A stretch of DNA of 64,000 bases from Metallyticus violacea (lineage: Eukaryota; Arthropoda; Insecta; Mantodea; Metallyticidae), in assembly GCA_030762175.1 (NCBI GenBank), contig CM060831.1:1118501-1182500 (forward strand), read 5' to 3'. How positions within the stretch are numbered: position 1 is the first letter of the stretch; every line of letters starts with the position of its first letter. The notes under the pieces were generated by a model. The model searched no databases. It was not told the origin of the DNA and saw only the letters and a program-made list of their open reading frames with translations. This document shows positions 36,086 through 47,356 of this stretch, in pieces. The position numbers and the translations under genes were made by a program.

Positions 36086-37166
36086 TTAAAATTGTAACTT
36101 TCCTCACAACATTTGTGCTCGTTAAGTGATGGATGTTTAAATAAAGTGTTTGGTTTGGGAGTCCAGATCCTAAAAATCTCATTCTTTTCACAAGCTATTC
36201 TTGAAAAGGAAATCTCTAACAAACTGGTTATAACCTCACTAGAACTCTGTTTGTCTATTTTCAGTGAATTTACAAAGTACAGATAAGGGATAAACTTAAC
36301 ACATTCAAAATAAAAATTACAAAAAAAACAAACAAACAAACAAACTACTGGTTATAAATAGAGCGCGATAAAGTTCCTAAACTGAAAACTGTCACTTTGA
36401 AGCCTGCTTTCACGGGCCTCACGAACCAACTTCACAGAGCTGTGAATGACCTTCACTCGTTAACAACCAACACGTCTTCGGAGAATTGCAAATATGTGAG
36501 CAAAACCTTTAATTTTTTAGAAATAAGGGTAATAGACGAAGGGGCCGGAGGCCTGGCCTCCCCTGACTTCCCCCCAAAAGTTGCCGTTGTTAGCACAGCA
36601 ATTAGTTAACGGGTAATGATTTTATTTTTTTAAAACCGATGCTTTTTATTAATAGCACGAAATGTTCTTGAAGGAAATCAATATCAACAAAATATGAGAA
36701 ACTTGTCTTGCTTAATTTTAATTAAAACACTGCAGGTAGGTCATAAAACATTTGTTGTTATTCAAATTCGAACTGCAGAACTACGGAAAGAGTTTCTTGA
36801 CAAATGAAGCACTTGGCCGTTCGATCAGGCAACAATTTGCATATAGAGAGGTTACATTAACAGAGATGTCCTAAACATGAGAAGGCGAAAGCCAGACAGG
36901 GGAGATAGGGATGCTGTATCGACCTGAGCGCCAGAACAACTCCCGCAGGGGCACCAACTTTATGACTGTGGTTTTGTTGTGGGACAATGCAAGTTAAGGG
37001 CCAGCGCTACCAACTTTATTATCGTAGGTTTTATTGAAGTGCTCTCTGGATGCCACCAATTACAGGCACGGTCGGCTAGATCGCCGTAAACATACGCCCC
37101 ATTCCCTTTCACTTTTGTTAAGCGCAGTTTGTGCAAGTATTTTCATTTCTGCATGCCACCACTTAC

Positions 37167-37224
37167 CTGTCAAGGGAAGGCGTGACCATATCCCCAATCT
37201 GGCGGGCTGCAACCTTCACAGGCA
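37167..37224 (-). CDS. MELK: MELK-like kinase, short linker exon
   Basis: 58-nt exon with a pyrimidine-rich acceptor TTTTTGTTTCAG and a near-perfect donor CAG|GTAAGTG. Two opening bases plus the last G of the exon at 63654 give Val; 18 codons follow (PVKVAARQIGDMVTPSLD) and the last two bases, AG, join the G of the next exon to give Arg. Only this phase is open (frame 0 hits TGA at the third codon). The sequence itself is not conserved enough to name alone. The call rests on strong splice signals, phase agreement on both sides and its place between two recognisable MELK exons. It sits in a non-repetitive island between mariner relics. Confidence 0.75.
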
Positions 37225-37330
37225 CTGAAACAAAAACATCCCAATATGTGAAACATAACTTTCATTGGAAAACAAACAATTCAGAATAGTTACACTAACA
37301 TAGACATTACGTACAGCATCGAAACCGGAA

Positions 37331-37590
37331 GTGTTTGTGCCAATTCAATTTAAGAATCATACATGGTCTGTAAAAGAACTTATAATCACCAGAATACAAA
37401 GAACTGCAACGCTGGCATATGAGATTTTACCCAGTACTGATGTATCTAACGAAAATTGCAACGAATTGCTGAACAACATGCTCATGGATGTCCTTGTCAA
37501 GAAACGCTCTGACTTCCGGAGAGCTACGAGGGGCGTTCTTAAAGTTGGCTTGACCAAGAAAAAACAAGATTTAAGGAAAATAAAAAAAGT
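37331..37590 (+). other. Unidentified open stretch antisense to the MELK locus
   Basis: Open from 37304 with a possible acceptor ACAG at 37313-37316. Reads KPEVFVPIQFKNHTWSVKEL, ITRIQRTATLAYEILPSTDV, NCNELLNNMLMDVLVKKRSD and FRRATRGVLKVGLTKKK, then runs into the mariner relic at about 37560. It has the look of real protein (no low complexity) but no family is recognised. Could be a pseudogene fragment or mariner flank. Confidence 0.3.
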
Positions 37591-38630
37591 TTTTAACAGT
37601 CACTTTACATTTAGTCCAATGACTTTCCATCTTCTTAACACCCTCAAAATAAGATTTGTCCAAAAGCGAAAAATAAGCGTCTATCTCCGCCTCAACCTCA
37701 TCATTTGATGTGAATCTTCGTCCATCCAGTCATTTCTTCAGGTTTGGGAACAAAAAGTAATCGCCGGCAGACAAATAGGGCGAATATGGCGGATGTGCAA
37801 GCGAAGGTCATGCAGTTGCACAGCAACAATCCCATGCATTATCGTGATAAAAGAGAACTTTCGCACGGTGTGGACGTTTATCTTGAATAGCATCCTTCAG
37901 ATAGTCCTGTAGCGAAGCGTAATACTCCCCGGTGATGGTTCTGACCTACTGGAGGTAGTCTACAAGCACCACACTATGAGGATCCCAGAAAACCGTAGTC
38001 ATAACTTTTCGTGCTAATGGAACCGTTTTTGCTTTCTTTGGTGCACCTTCACCTGTTGCCACCCACTGTTTGAACTGCTTCGTCACTGGCATGAATTAAC
38101 GAATTCATGTTTCATTTACCGATATGAAATGTCGGAGAAACTCGCTGGAATTGCTTTTAAACAGTCTAAACGTTCATTCGAAATTGCCTTTGGTCCATGT
38201 TAACAAACGCGGCACCCATGGAGCGGAAATTTCATATCCAAAAATTCGCGTACAATGTAGTGGAGACGGCCTTTCCAATTCTTTGCAAAATCAGCCAACT
38301 CGCGCACCTTCAATCGGCGATCACTGAGTACGGTAATGTAAACTGTTGTCACAATCTCGTCGGTCGTAACAGTTTTGGGACATCCTGAGCAATCATATTT
38401 AATGGCAGTACGACCACGCTTAAATTCAGCAGAGCCCACTTTTTAACCGTCGATAACGAAGGGAAAAATCCTTTAATGTGGAATGTAACTCCTTTTGTAT
38501 ATCTGTTGGGGTTAAATCTTCATCATATCTCGTATTTCCTTTTAAATATTTTGTACAAAATGTAAACACTTCTTTGTTTACATGATCATCACAAAAAGTG
38601 ACTAACCTTATGAGCGTCATCTAAAAGATG
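37565..38630 (-). mobile_element. mariner transposase relic, second distinct family
   Basis: Minus strand: AEFKRGRTAI, PKTVTTDEIVTTVYITVLSD, RRLKVRELADFAKN, KVMTTVFWDPHSVVLVDYLQ, EYYASLQDYLKDAIQDKRPH, AKVLFYHDNAWD (second Asp), HPPYSPYLSAGDYFLFPNLK (third Asp present), RRFTSNDEVEAEIDAYFSLL and GVKKMESHWTKCKVTVKNFF. Spacing between the last two Asp is 26 residues instead of about 34, so a small deletion removed part of the active-site helix; stops follow VDYLQ, CCCATA and LKK. Confidence 0.88.
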
Positions 38631-40804
38631 ATACTTAAAAACTATCATAGTAATTAGGCCATCTTCGCGACATCCGAGTCAGGCCGGGAAATTTTAGGAC
38701 ACCCCTATAAAGGAGAAACATATAAAAATATATCACACCCGTGCAAGAATTCATAGGTTCGATTCGCACATCTCTTTAGTTATTTCAATTTCCCTTTTAA
38801 AGAATATGTGGATTTCCCCCCCCCCCCACACTTGGTAGATTTAAGTTCGTCTACGTGACCCAGCAAGTCGCATACGGAGAGGATGGAGTTGATGTGTTTC
38901 TTGGCATTTTCCCGCTTATGATTACAATCAGGGACGAACGTTCATTAAGGCTGTAAGGCTAAGGCATACCAAAATTGTTGTTTTGTACTGTTCATTGTTA
39001 CTGACAAACTTAAACATGTCCTTATTTGAACAAGTAAGCTGTCTGTAACTTACATAGCTGATGACCAAAAATAAGATCGAATATATTTCATTAAGTTCTG
39101 CTACGTGTACGCTAATCTTGGCCTCAGTCCAGTTGATTATGTCTGTCCTATTCGGGGATTTTGTAGAACCTGTAGCCCAACAGAAGGACCGAGATGCAGA
39201 TGATATCATTTTAAAATACGACGAACGTTTTTCAATTCGAACTCAAGACTCGAATTAGCAAGAATGTAATATGTCCGAAGTGGAGCATGGCGAGATATAT
39301 CATTACAGGTGATTAGACTTAACTTGACGATCGCTTGCACGTCAGATGAATGCTGCGACTGGACGTGTGTCGGTAGCATTACTACTTGACCACCATTACA
39401 CCCCGAAAGCAAACAGTCTGGATATCACCTGGTTCTCCGACACTGAAGCAAAGGTTGTAGTGATTGTCGTCGAATCAACATTATTAACTCTCCTCGCATC
39501 TCAAAAATGAGTGTTTTAGTTCATCAACGGCTGTCGTGAAGGAGGGGGTCTTTCAGAACTGACAGAAACGTTGGGCCAAGTGCATACAACGCAATCGGGA
39601 TTACTGCGAAAAGATCATAACTTGACCTAGCCTAGTGCATTTCGTAAGTAAAAATATCATTCTCAATCTTTAATGACTAGCTGTCGAACAGTATAAGCAA
39701 CTTCCTTACAAATGTATTGGATAACTGTAAACCAGTTGAAAACGCACCATTGCCTTTATTGTCTGACATTGCTAAAAATTCTTAATACAGCATAAATTGA
39801 AATTCGGGAATAAGAATATTTCTTATTGAATAAATAAAACCCTGTCTTAGAATTATCCAATAAAAGGCTGAAAAGCGAAATATATAGGCATTTTAACATT
39901 GTTTTCAATAAGAACTTTAAGGTGAATACCTCTGTTCGTATTCTCCACTTTCGAAATAAAGACCTATAATTTCTGGTTGTGGTATTACGAAATCATTTCC
40001 ATTCTAAAAGGTAATACCGTGTATTTTCATTTGCTATTTCTAAAAATAATTCTTAATCATGTTTTAGTGGTAGGTTGGCAACTTCATTTATAACTGCTTT
40101 CCCCTTTATTTCTACGTAATCGTCAACTTGGCAGAACGACCCTGAAAGGGACGGTAAAAAGTTCAGTGAAGCATCAAAAAATTCATTTTCAAGAGTGAAT
40201 GGTGTATATGCACAGAAAAAAGACCGGAGTTTATATACAGATTTTTGGAATGTAGACATTTAACAATGCGTGTAATTTAATTTGTCACTTACATTGCTGA
40301 TTCTGAACGTGAAAAAACTGTATGATAACGTACCACTGATTATAAACGGGGATCGGATAACAAATATGTGACGGACGAAGCGAACAACAGGGGTACGTTC
40401 ATTCGGTGAATAAGAATAATGAAACCGACGGTTTTGTTTTAGCGTTAAGCGTAAATTACATTCTGTTTATAAAGTTTTTAATTGCAGGGTAGCAACTAAA
40501 ACACAGTAAATGTTAACGAACGCATTCCGTAGACCGTTATACTGTCTTGTGGATGAAACTACATTGTTTTTCCCATCGTACCTACCGACTCTCGGTTTTA
40601 ACAGCATATAGAAATAAAAGAATAGCAATGATTTTTCAACAATTAGAAGCAAAATTTATAAAAATAAATGTTAAGCACAATTCTCAACTTTTGAAGCAAC
40701 ATTATCCATTTGCTCTCGGTTGGCGGTGTAGTTCACTTCTCAATAAACGTTTATCTGTAATTGTAAAATATCAACTTAAGTTCATAGCGGAATCGTTTGA
40801 AAAG
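38631..40804. other. Intronic, nothing recognised
   Basis: AT-rich. Short frames such as 39061-39258 have no splice or family support. Confidence 0.5.
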
Positions 40805-41205
40805 TTCTCGGAATAGCCCACAGATTGCTGTGCAGACATGTTTATACATGAAACATGGCAAACATGGAACATGGTGCGGTTATTAAGTACTTAGTAAGGA
40901 AGGGAAGAAATGCAACAGATATGCCAAACATAGGGGACTTAGCTTTGGGCATTTCACATTTTGAGGGAAGAATTGTGCATGAAAAAACTATCGGCACAGC
41001 TGCTGGCCCAGGATCAAAGGCGAATTTCCCAGCAAAAGTTTACGACTTAAAATGTAATGATGAAACATGGGTGCGCTATACACACCTGAAACAAAATTGC
41101 AGTCTAAACAATAAAAAAAAAAAAACGTGTGAAATAGGCCGGCAAGCTCATTGTGTGGGTTTTCTGGACTATTTTCGCATTGGAGCGTATTACGCTAATT
41201 ATTGA
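40805..41205 (+). mobile_element. mariner family m1, copy 2, internally deleted
   Basis: ATG at 40855: MANMEHGAVIKYLVRKGRNA, TDMPNIGDLALGISH, FEGRIVHEKTIGTAAGPGSK, CNDETWVRYTHLKQN (first catalytic Asp in DETW). It is open for 116 codons but lacks the RRLKV recognition block and everything after DETW. The N-terminus closely resembles copies at 34.7, 44.5 and 54.9 kb. Confidence 0.75.
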
Positions 41206-41966
41206 AGACTACGCGAGTTTGTCAAATAAAAAAGTAATCTTGCATCAACAATGCCCACATGCAGATCAGAGGGATTCAGACTTTCGTGACGGAATAATGA
41301 ATTTTGGAGCATCCAGAGAAAATGGATAAAAAATAAGAATAACTTCAAAATTCATTCCACGATTTTTTTTTTTTTCAAATTACCGTCGTAATCGGACCTT
41401 TACTTAACTCTTGTGTTCAATACCACTGAAAAAATTACAAGTTACAGTGATTCTTGGTGTCGTATTTTCAGCTGGTAACGTAATTAAAAAAAAAAATATT
41501 CACAGTATAAAGAGATATAGTAGATCGCGGGTCAGGAAACTGGGTTTACTACCTGTACTCTACTTCAGGGATGACATAATTGAATACAAACCGAGAATTT
41601 TTTCAATAAATTAAACAATTAACAAGCTTATATATGCCATCGAAATGCCAATTACTATTGATGCTAAAGTTTACGTGTCGGCACAGGTTAAGGATACATT
41701 CTGACCAAAGTTCACTACTGCACAATGTTAAAAACACCTAATAATATTAATACCGACACTTTCTTAGTTATTAAAAAACTAAAAAATCGAGGCGTGAACG
41801 TTTCTTCTGGTTTAGTAATGTTGCAGAACCCCATTCACATCTTATAGTATTCAGCCCCTATTTCCATTACTGGATAATAGGTATTATAAAGCTAAACTAT
41901 GCTCGTCAGTCTTTAATCAGAAAGTTACACTTTTTCAGCTAAACATAAAGCACGGCAAAATAAATA

Positions 41967-41967
<1 letters not shown>

Positions 41968-42008
<41 letters not shown>
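41968..42008. repeat. (TAA)n microsatellite
   Basis: About 13 units, just before copy A of the paired element. Confidence 0.95.
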
Positions 42009-42010
<2 letters not shown>

Positions 42011-42134
42011 ATTATAATGTATGACCAACATACAGAAGCCACCAAAATCGATCAGAATAATAATTAAAAAAAACGCGATTTACCAACGCTTGACAAACAT
42101 GTAATTTCAAATAAAATTGTTATGTATATATAAC

Positions 42135-42422
42135 TAGACTGTGACATGAGTGAATGTTTAGCGCGTGAGCGGAAGTGGATAGAATAAAGATTATACACGT
42201 TTTATGCAATTTTAGAAATGACATATTTTTAAAATGCATTAAAATTTGTATAACGTGATATGACGACGTATTATATTGCATGGTTTCTTAGTGTTCGTTT
42301 CTATGACGATGTTATGTTTTTGTTTAGAAGAATTCAAATGGAAATGAATGCTAATTCCACAATGTTTGATATTGAAAATATGGATATTATTCCAGAAGAT
42401 TGATGTTGTGCAACCCTTAAGC

Positions 42423-42467
<45 letters not shown>

Positions 42468-43085
42468 CATCATCATCATCATCATCATACCAGAAGAAAT
42501 TATGAAGGAAACTGAGGCTGACGGTTTGTTAATTCCTCAAAAATATAGTGTATACGAAAAGGAATATGACAAGTTGTGTACATGGAGAAAAGAGAAACGT
42601 GTTAGTTCAATTAATGAAAAAATCTTGTTGGCGTATTTTTCAGAGCTGGTAAATATATATTATACCGTTTGTTGATTACTAATATAGTTAAGTATTTTAA
42701 ATTTTGGGTTCATAGATGTCAGTAGTTGCTCAGGAATATTTTCTAATGAAACTAATTGTACTTTTAATATTTACCAAGCAAAGTAACTGTAGGTGTAAAA
42801 TCAATGTAGTAAGGATAAGAAAGATTTCTTTTAGTATAATAGAGTTAATAGTTGCTCTAGATTAAATTTATGAAATAAAAATATGCGATTATTTAATTAA
42901 TTGCTCTTTCAATGTTTCCAAGATAATGGAAGTTAATTTATTTAGCTTTTTCTTACAGTTACGTTGTTTGAAATTGTGTTGACTTTGTGGAATACTAGTT
43001 GCTAGGTAACCAATGCCAGAATTAGGCTAATTATGCGCGATTTATAACATTAGAAGCGTGTTTAATGCTAGGATGGCATAAATAC
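42135..43085 (+). repeat. Paired element, copy A (possible tyrosine-recombinase-type coding exon)
   Basis: Colinear with copy B at 58.6-60.9 kb. After TTGCATGGTTTCTTAGTGTT and TTTCTATGACGATGTT it has an acceptor-like TTTTTGTTTAG, then codes MEMNANSTMFDIENMDIIP-E and, after a small insertion, EADGLLIPQK, YEKEYDKLCTWRKEKRVSSI and NEKILLAYFSEL followed by a GTAAAT donor. The W-R-x-x-K...S-x-x-E/N...LLAYFxEL pattern resembles the SAM-like N-terminal domain of tyrosine recombinases (Crypton-like or domesticated); catalytic part not seen. Downstream sequence, including GTTGCTAGGTAACC at 42998-43011, is also shared. Confidence 0.65.
42400..42489 (+). mobile_element. LINE tail insertion (extreme 5' truncation) with 8-bp target duplication
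   Basis: Insert TTGATGTTGTGCAACCCTTA, AGC, (AAT)n, (CAT)n flanked by CCAGAAGA at 42392-42399 and 42490-42497. Copy B retains the uninterrupted CCAGCAGAAATTATAAAGG. The first 24 bases match the I-clade 3' terminus seen at 16260-16300 (GCTGTTTTGCGCCCTTTAAA, CAATAATCATCAT). Confidence 0.85.
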
Positions 43086-44339
43086 ATTTTCATTACAGTT
43101 AACCAATGAATGAATTAATCTGTAACTTCTGCCTTTAACAGCTGTGGAGATAGCAGCGGCATCAGATGGATTAATTGAAAAGTACACCTAACTCGAAGCA
43201 CATTTAGGAGCAACAGCATCAAAAGTGCCGACTGCATGTTCTTATACTGTTACATATCTACTTATATTTACGTCGGATTTTTAGAACGTCCATAGTTTCT
43301 CTTCTTTAAGAAACCAACTAATTGGCCGCATTTGCAATGTTATTATTACTGTCATTAAGTTAATAGTTCTATGCACATATTTGGTTGCAAACTGCCTGGA
43401 TACGCCATTCTTTTATTTCTTAATATCAAACATGTACCAATTGAGCTTCCACAATAAAAAATAACTGTTTACACCAAAATAAAAAAAAAGTTACATGGTT
43501 ATGTGACGACTTGTAATTGTTTTTAATAGTAAATTTGCGAAAAAAAACTGAATTTGATTAAAAAAATATATGGGATATTAAAATTTAAAAAGAAAGTAAT
43601 TTAAATGGCATTACAAAAATATAATTCAGTGCGCATAACGGAATCTCTGCGCTACGCTTTTTTTTACCACACAAAGAGGTATAGTAAAACGCGCGTGCTT
43701 TGCGGAAACTTCTGATAAACGAGCACTACATGTAAGAGAATCTGAGAGTGCTGTATCCGGTTACTATGAGTCAGAACATTCTGATTCGTTAACAACGGTA
43801 TAAACGTTTTCTGTTTATCAAAGAAGCCTTTTCTAATTTCTTCCACAATCCACAGAATATATTCATCATAAAAGTATAGTAGACCTTCATATTTTTCAAT
43901 TGAACATTTTCCAAACTAAAGAACTACAATTTTATAAACAAGCGTACGTTACTCTGACAAAAATGTGGCCATGGTAACATATGCTTCTCTATAAAACAAA
44001 TTAAGGCGTAGTAAAAAAAAAAAGAAGATGCTTTATCAAAAAATGTGGAGAAAAAAATTATAGGTACAAATTTAAAATTCTTTCCTCACGTCATAGCTCA
44101 CGCAACAATGATCAAGGAAAGAGCATTTATAAAATAAATACTTTTAAAACATAAGATCTTGTGTCTCTTTACATACTTTTTTTCCCTAAAATCTTCCATT
44201 TACATATAAACAAATTATGCATTACTTTTGAAAAATATGGATTATTTCAGAACAGTTTAATGTTGTCTAACGATTCCCTTGGTAGCTAATACGAAATTGT
44301 TAGTTTTTATTAATTCTATAATTAACATGAATGTTTTCA
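43086..44339. other. Intronic, nothing recognised
   Basis: AT-rich. May include further sequence of the paired element beyond the part shared with copy B. Confidence 0.45.
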
Positions 44340-44905
44340 GTATACAAAGGTCCTTTGAAAATTCCTGGGAATGACCCACATATTGCAGCGGCAGTTGCGA
44401 AGCAGATTTGTTATCAAAAGCCGTTATCTTCCATAGAAACATTTGTGCAATAATGGATTGGTCAGGAACTGTAGCTATATCCGTTTGTTGCAATGTATAC
44501 GGAAAACATGTCAAATATCGAACATGATGCGGTAATTAAGTATTTGCTAAAGAAGGGTATGAATGTAACAGGATTCATACAGTAATAACAAACAGTCTAG
44601 GGGACTCCAGACCGATTTCAACGATTTCCAAGTGGATACGGCCGCGAAAGCTTGGAAATGACACACGCAGCGATGACCAAAATTCGTCACACCAGAAATT
44701 ATCGATAAGGACATTATGTGGTTTTCGAGGATCGCCGATTAAAGGTATCCGAAACTGTTGAAGTTCTAGGCATTTTATAAGCATGAAAAAAGTATCGGCA
44801 ATCTACTTTCGCGATGGATTTAAGGCTTTGGAGCATGGGAAAACAAACTGAATTAGTGTCAAGAGGGACTATGCTAAAAATAATATTTTGCCATTTTATG
44901 CAACT
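44340..44905 (+). mobile_element. mariner family m1, copy 3, internally deleted
   Basis: 5' leader with AAACATTTGTGCAATAATGG and GTTTGTTGCAATGTATACGG as in copies 1 and 4, start MSNIEHDAVIKYLLKKGMNV, then YVVFEDRRLKVSETVEVLGI and directly the C-terminus LEHGKTN-ISVKRDYAKN. The entire catalytic centre is missing. A SINE inserted at its 3' edge (44919). Confidence 0.78.
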
Positions 44906-44918
44906 AGTGTCATAACGT

Positions 44919-45199
44919 ACCGCTACGATCGTTAAGGCGCGGACTCGTGAGCAGATCTGGGGGTCGATTCCCACCAGGATCGTCCTCCCTGACTATGGGT
45001 TTTTTTTTTTTTTTTCAGGTTTTCCTCAGTTCTCATAAATGGCAAATCCCGGGGTTGTACCCTAAACTTAGGCCAGGAAGGCTTCCTTCCTTAAAAAAAT
45101 CCTTTCCAAAATTTATCATTTCATTTCAATTCGTGTATCAACAGTGTCCACCTCCTGTGATGCCTCAGTAGCTAAAACAGGCGTTAAACACTACTCAAA
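44919..45199 (+). mobile_element. SINE family 1, complete copy with 13-bp target duplication
   Basis: tRNA-like head (CGATCGTTAAGGCGCGGACT, then GGTCGATTCCC), T-rich stretch, common body and ACACTACTCAAA end. Flanked by AGTGTCATAACGT at 44906-44918 and again at 45200-45212. It landed at the 3' edge of a mariner relic. Confidence 0.93.
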
Positions 45200-45689
45200 A
45201 GTGTCATAACGTTGATTCCGACCAATAGATTTATATGTGGATGGATTGAGAGCTCGTAATACTTTAACTTCCATATTTATAAACGCACAGCGCATTCATA
45301 TCGATCATTCAACATCTGTATTCTAGGACATGAAAGCGAAATATACAAATTTTGTTGCACGGTTTTGCACTTTCCGTGAGATTAGCATATTTATCTCCTT
45401 CTTAAGACTTTTCAAAATTATTCTTTCATGTTTAATTAAAAAACTGAAAAGAATATAACTGTCTTGAGCTGCTACATAAAATCCTAAAGTATAATTTTGT
45501 GTAAGCAGAACGAGAGATATAAATTTGCAGCACGAATAGTTTGGAAGCTATGTAGAAAACCTGCAAGAGAAACACAAAGTTCAACTAAAGCTATTAGCCA
45601 GAATCACACTTCTCTGTGCGGTCCCGCGCACATTTTACAATAAGAAGACTCCAATATCTAGTTTGTGTTTCAGTAATCTACCATGATAA

Positions 45690-46640
45690 AAATTGTATGC
45701 ATTTTCAGAAGAATTCAAGAGAAAACTTATCGAAATTGATGAGAAGAATGTTGAACTCCACAAGTCGCAACCTAAGCAAATTACCTTAATGCGTGCCTTC
45801 CCTTCACAGTCTGAAAAGCAGCTGTCATCGAATCAGTTCTCTGTAGATCTTGTCATGGAATTAGTTCAGTCAGAAGGTCAACATATTGTATTCAGAACAT
45901 TCCTCCCTAAGTAAATGAAAAGATCACTCCGGATGAAAGCACCACGAGAAAAATATACATAAAACGAATTTATGATAATGTTTTTCAGAAAATAGGAGGT
46001 AGCCGGCAAACTAAGTGCTATACGTATAGATGAAACTACTGGTGTTCTGCAAATATGCATTATTATCTGCTGTATCTACTCGAGGGGACAAATGTATGTA
46101 CATACGGATGCTGTAGCATACAGGCTTGTGGTGACTGATCAAGCACGCTCTTACATGCTATCAACTGACCTCTATCTCGGTCAAGTGACATGTATTGTAC
46201 ATGGAATACAATTGGTTCTCTGAAGAAGATTCTTATAAAGGCCCCCAAATCATCAACCTTTGTACCAAGAAGTTACAGGGTGTCCTGTTCTAACCAGGTG
46301 GTGCATTTGATGCGCATTAATTTTTTGTGTGAAAACTTAGAAAAAATTAAAAGCTTCATATGTGTGAACACAACATTCATAAAACATACCCAACAGGTGA
46401 TCAGCGACTAAGAGCAGAGCTGTAACTTTTTGCGGTGTATGTCTTCAGGTATTTGCCTGATGTGATTCAGAGTATAGAAGAAGGAACTGTGAGGGACAAC
46501 CTTGACTGAATTTTGAGGAATAATACGCCTTTGTAACTTCCACTATACTATCAGCAATGTTGAGTGGTGTTTCTCAGTATATAAGAATCTCCTGAGCTCA
46601 AAGCGTCAGCGACTTACAATCAAAAACATGGAAATCTAGT
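45690..46640 (+). mobile_element. hAT-superfamily transposase relic (BED/CGGBP1-like type)
   Basis: Plus strand, multiple frames: KLIEIDEKNVELHKSQPKQI, SSNQFSVDLVMELVQSEG, KRIYDNVFQKIGGSRQ, IRIDETTGVLQI (S/VDETTD motif with the first catalytic Asp), TDAVAYRLVVTDQ, GSLKKILIKAPKSSTFVPRS, NFLCENLEKIKSF and, at 46540-46620, VEWCFSQY + KNLLSSKRQRLTIKNMEI, matching the hAT C-terminal dimerisation block (VERxFSxYKxLLSxKRxxL). Roughly colinear with this hAT subgroup. The RW tryptophan motif is lost. Bordered on the right by a SINE family 2 copy. Confidence 0.75.
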
Positions 46641-46684
46641 GTATCAAATTGGTAAGCTAAAATGTTGAATAAAGAATGTTAATG

Positions 46685-46960
46685 TCGGTCCTTGTGGTGT
46701 AGTGGTAGCCATTTTTGCCTTCAAAACCCAAGATCGCGGGTTCAATTTCGGACAAGATTGACGGCGAGCGTAAACATCTTAAGTATGGCTTCCTTCGGAA
46801 GCCAAGTAAAACCGTGGGTCCCGTGCCGTAGATTTACGGCATGTAAAAAAATAAGCCTGAAAGAATTTGTCGACCGTTTCACGTACTGAATTGAATGGGA
46901 CCAGATGATCTGAGATTTTGAAGAGCGTCCGTAAATAAACAAGCAAACAAACAAACAAAA
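46685..46960 (+). mobile_element. SINE family 2, complete
   Basis: Head CTTGTGGTGTAGTGGTAGCC (A box) and GATCGCGGGTTCAATTTCGG (B box), conserved centre CTTCCTTCGGAAGCCAAGTA, and end GAGCGTCCGTAAATAAACAA with a (CAAA)n tail. It follows directly on the hAT relic. Confidence 0.88.
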
Positions 46961-47060
46961 GTTGATATAACTGGTTGAGACCTGAATGAAGAAAATTTGT
47001 CAGCCTATTTTAAACTTTTTTGTATAACTGAATAGAACGTTTCTTTCTCCTTTGTAACCA

Positions 47061-47356
47061 ACGGTTCTGGAGGCGTAGTAGTAATCATACTTGCCTTCTA
47101 AACCCAAGATCGCTGGTTCAATCCAGCCGAGTCGATGGATTTTTTTTCCGGCGTAAAAAGCCTAAGTATGGCTTCCTTCGGAAGGCAAGTAAAGCCGGAG
47201 TTCCGTGCCGTACATTTACGGCACGAAAAAGAACCTCAAACCTGAATGAAGATGCCCCTGAGCAAAATTTGTCGACCGTATCACGCCCTGAATTGACTAG
47301 GACGCTGATGACCTGAGATATTAAAGAGCATCCTTAAATAAACCAATCACCACCAC
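47061..47356 (+). mobile_element. SINE family 2, complete with target duplication
   Basis: Head GGCGTAGTAGTAATCATACT, B box GGTTCAATCCAGCC, conserved centre and a (CAC)n-containing tail. CCTTTGTAACCA flanks both sides (47049-47060 and 47357-47368). Confidence 0.92.

Larger units (their letters stand above)
30453..37166 (-). other. MELK intron, about 6.7 kb
   Basis: Phase 2, between the donor GTAAGTG next to 37167 and the acceptor TTACAG next to 30452. Contains SINE, piggyBac, pseudogene-like and two mariner relics; 30.5-31.6 kb and 36.1-37.1 kb hold nothing recognisable. Confidence 0.8.

Noticed and set aside
44941..44995. Possible functional tRNA gene (A and B boxes at several SINE heads)
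   Set aside because: No acceptor or anticodon stems fold properly and each is attached to a SINE body with target duplications.
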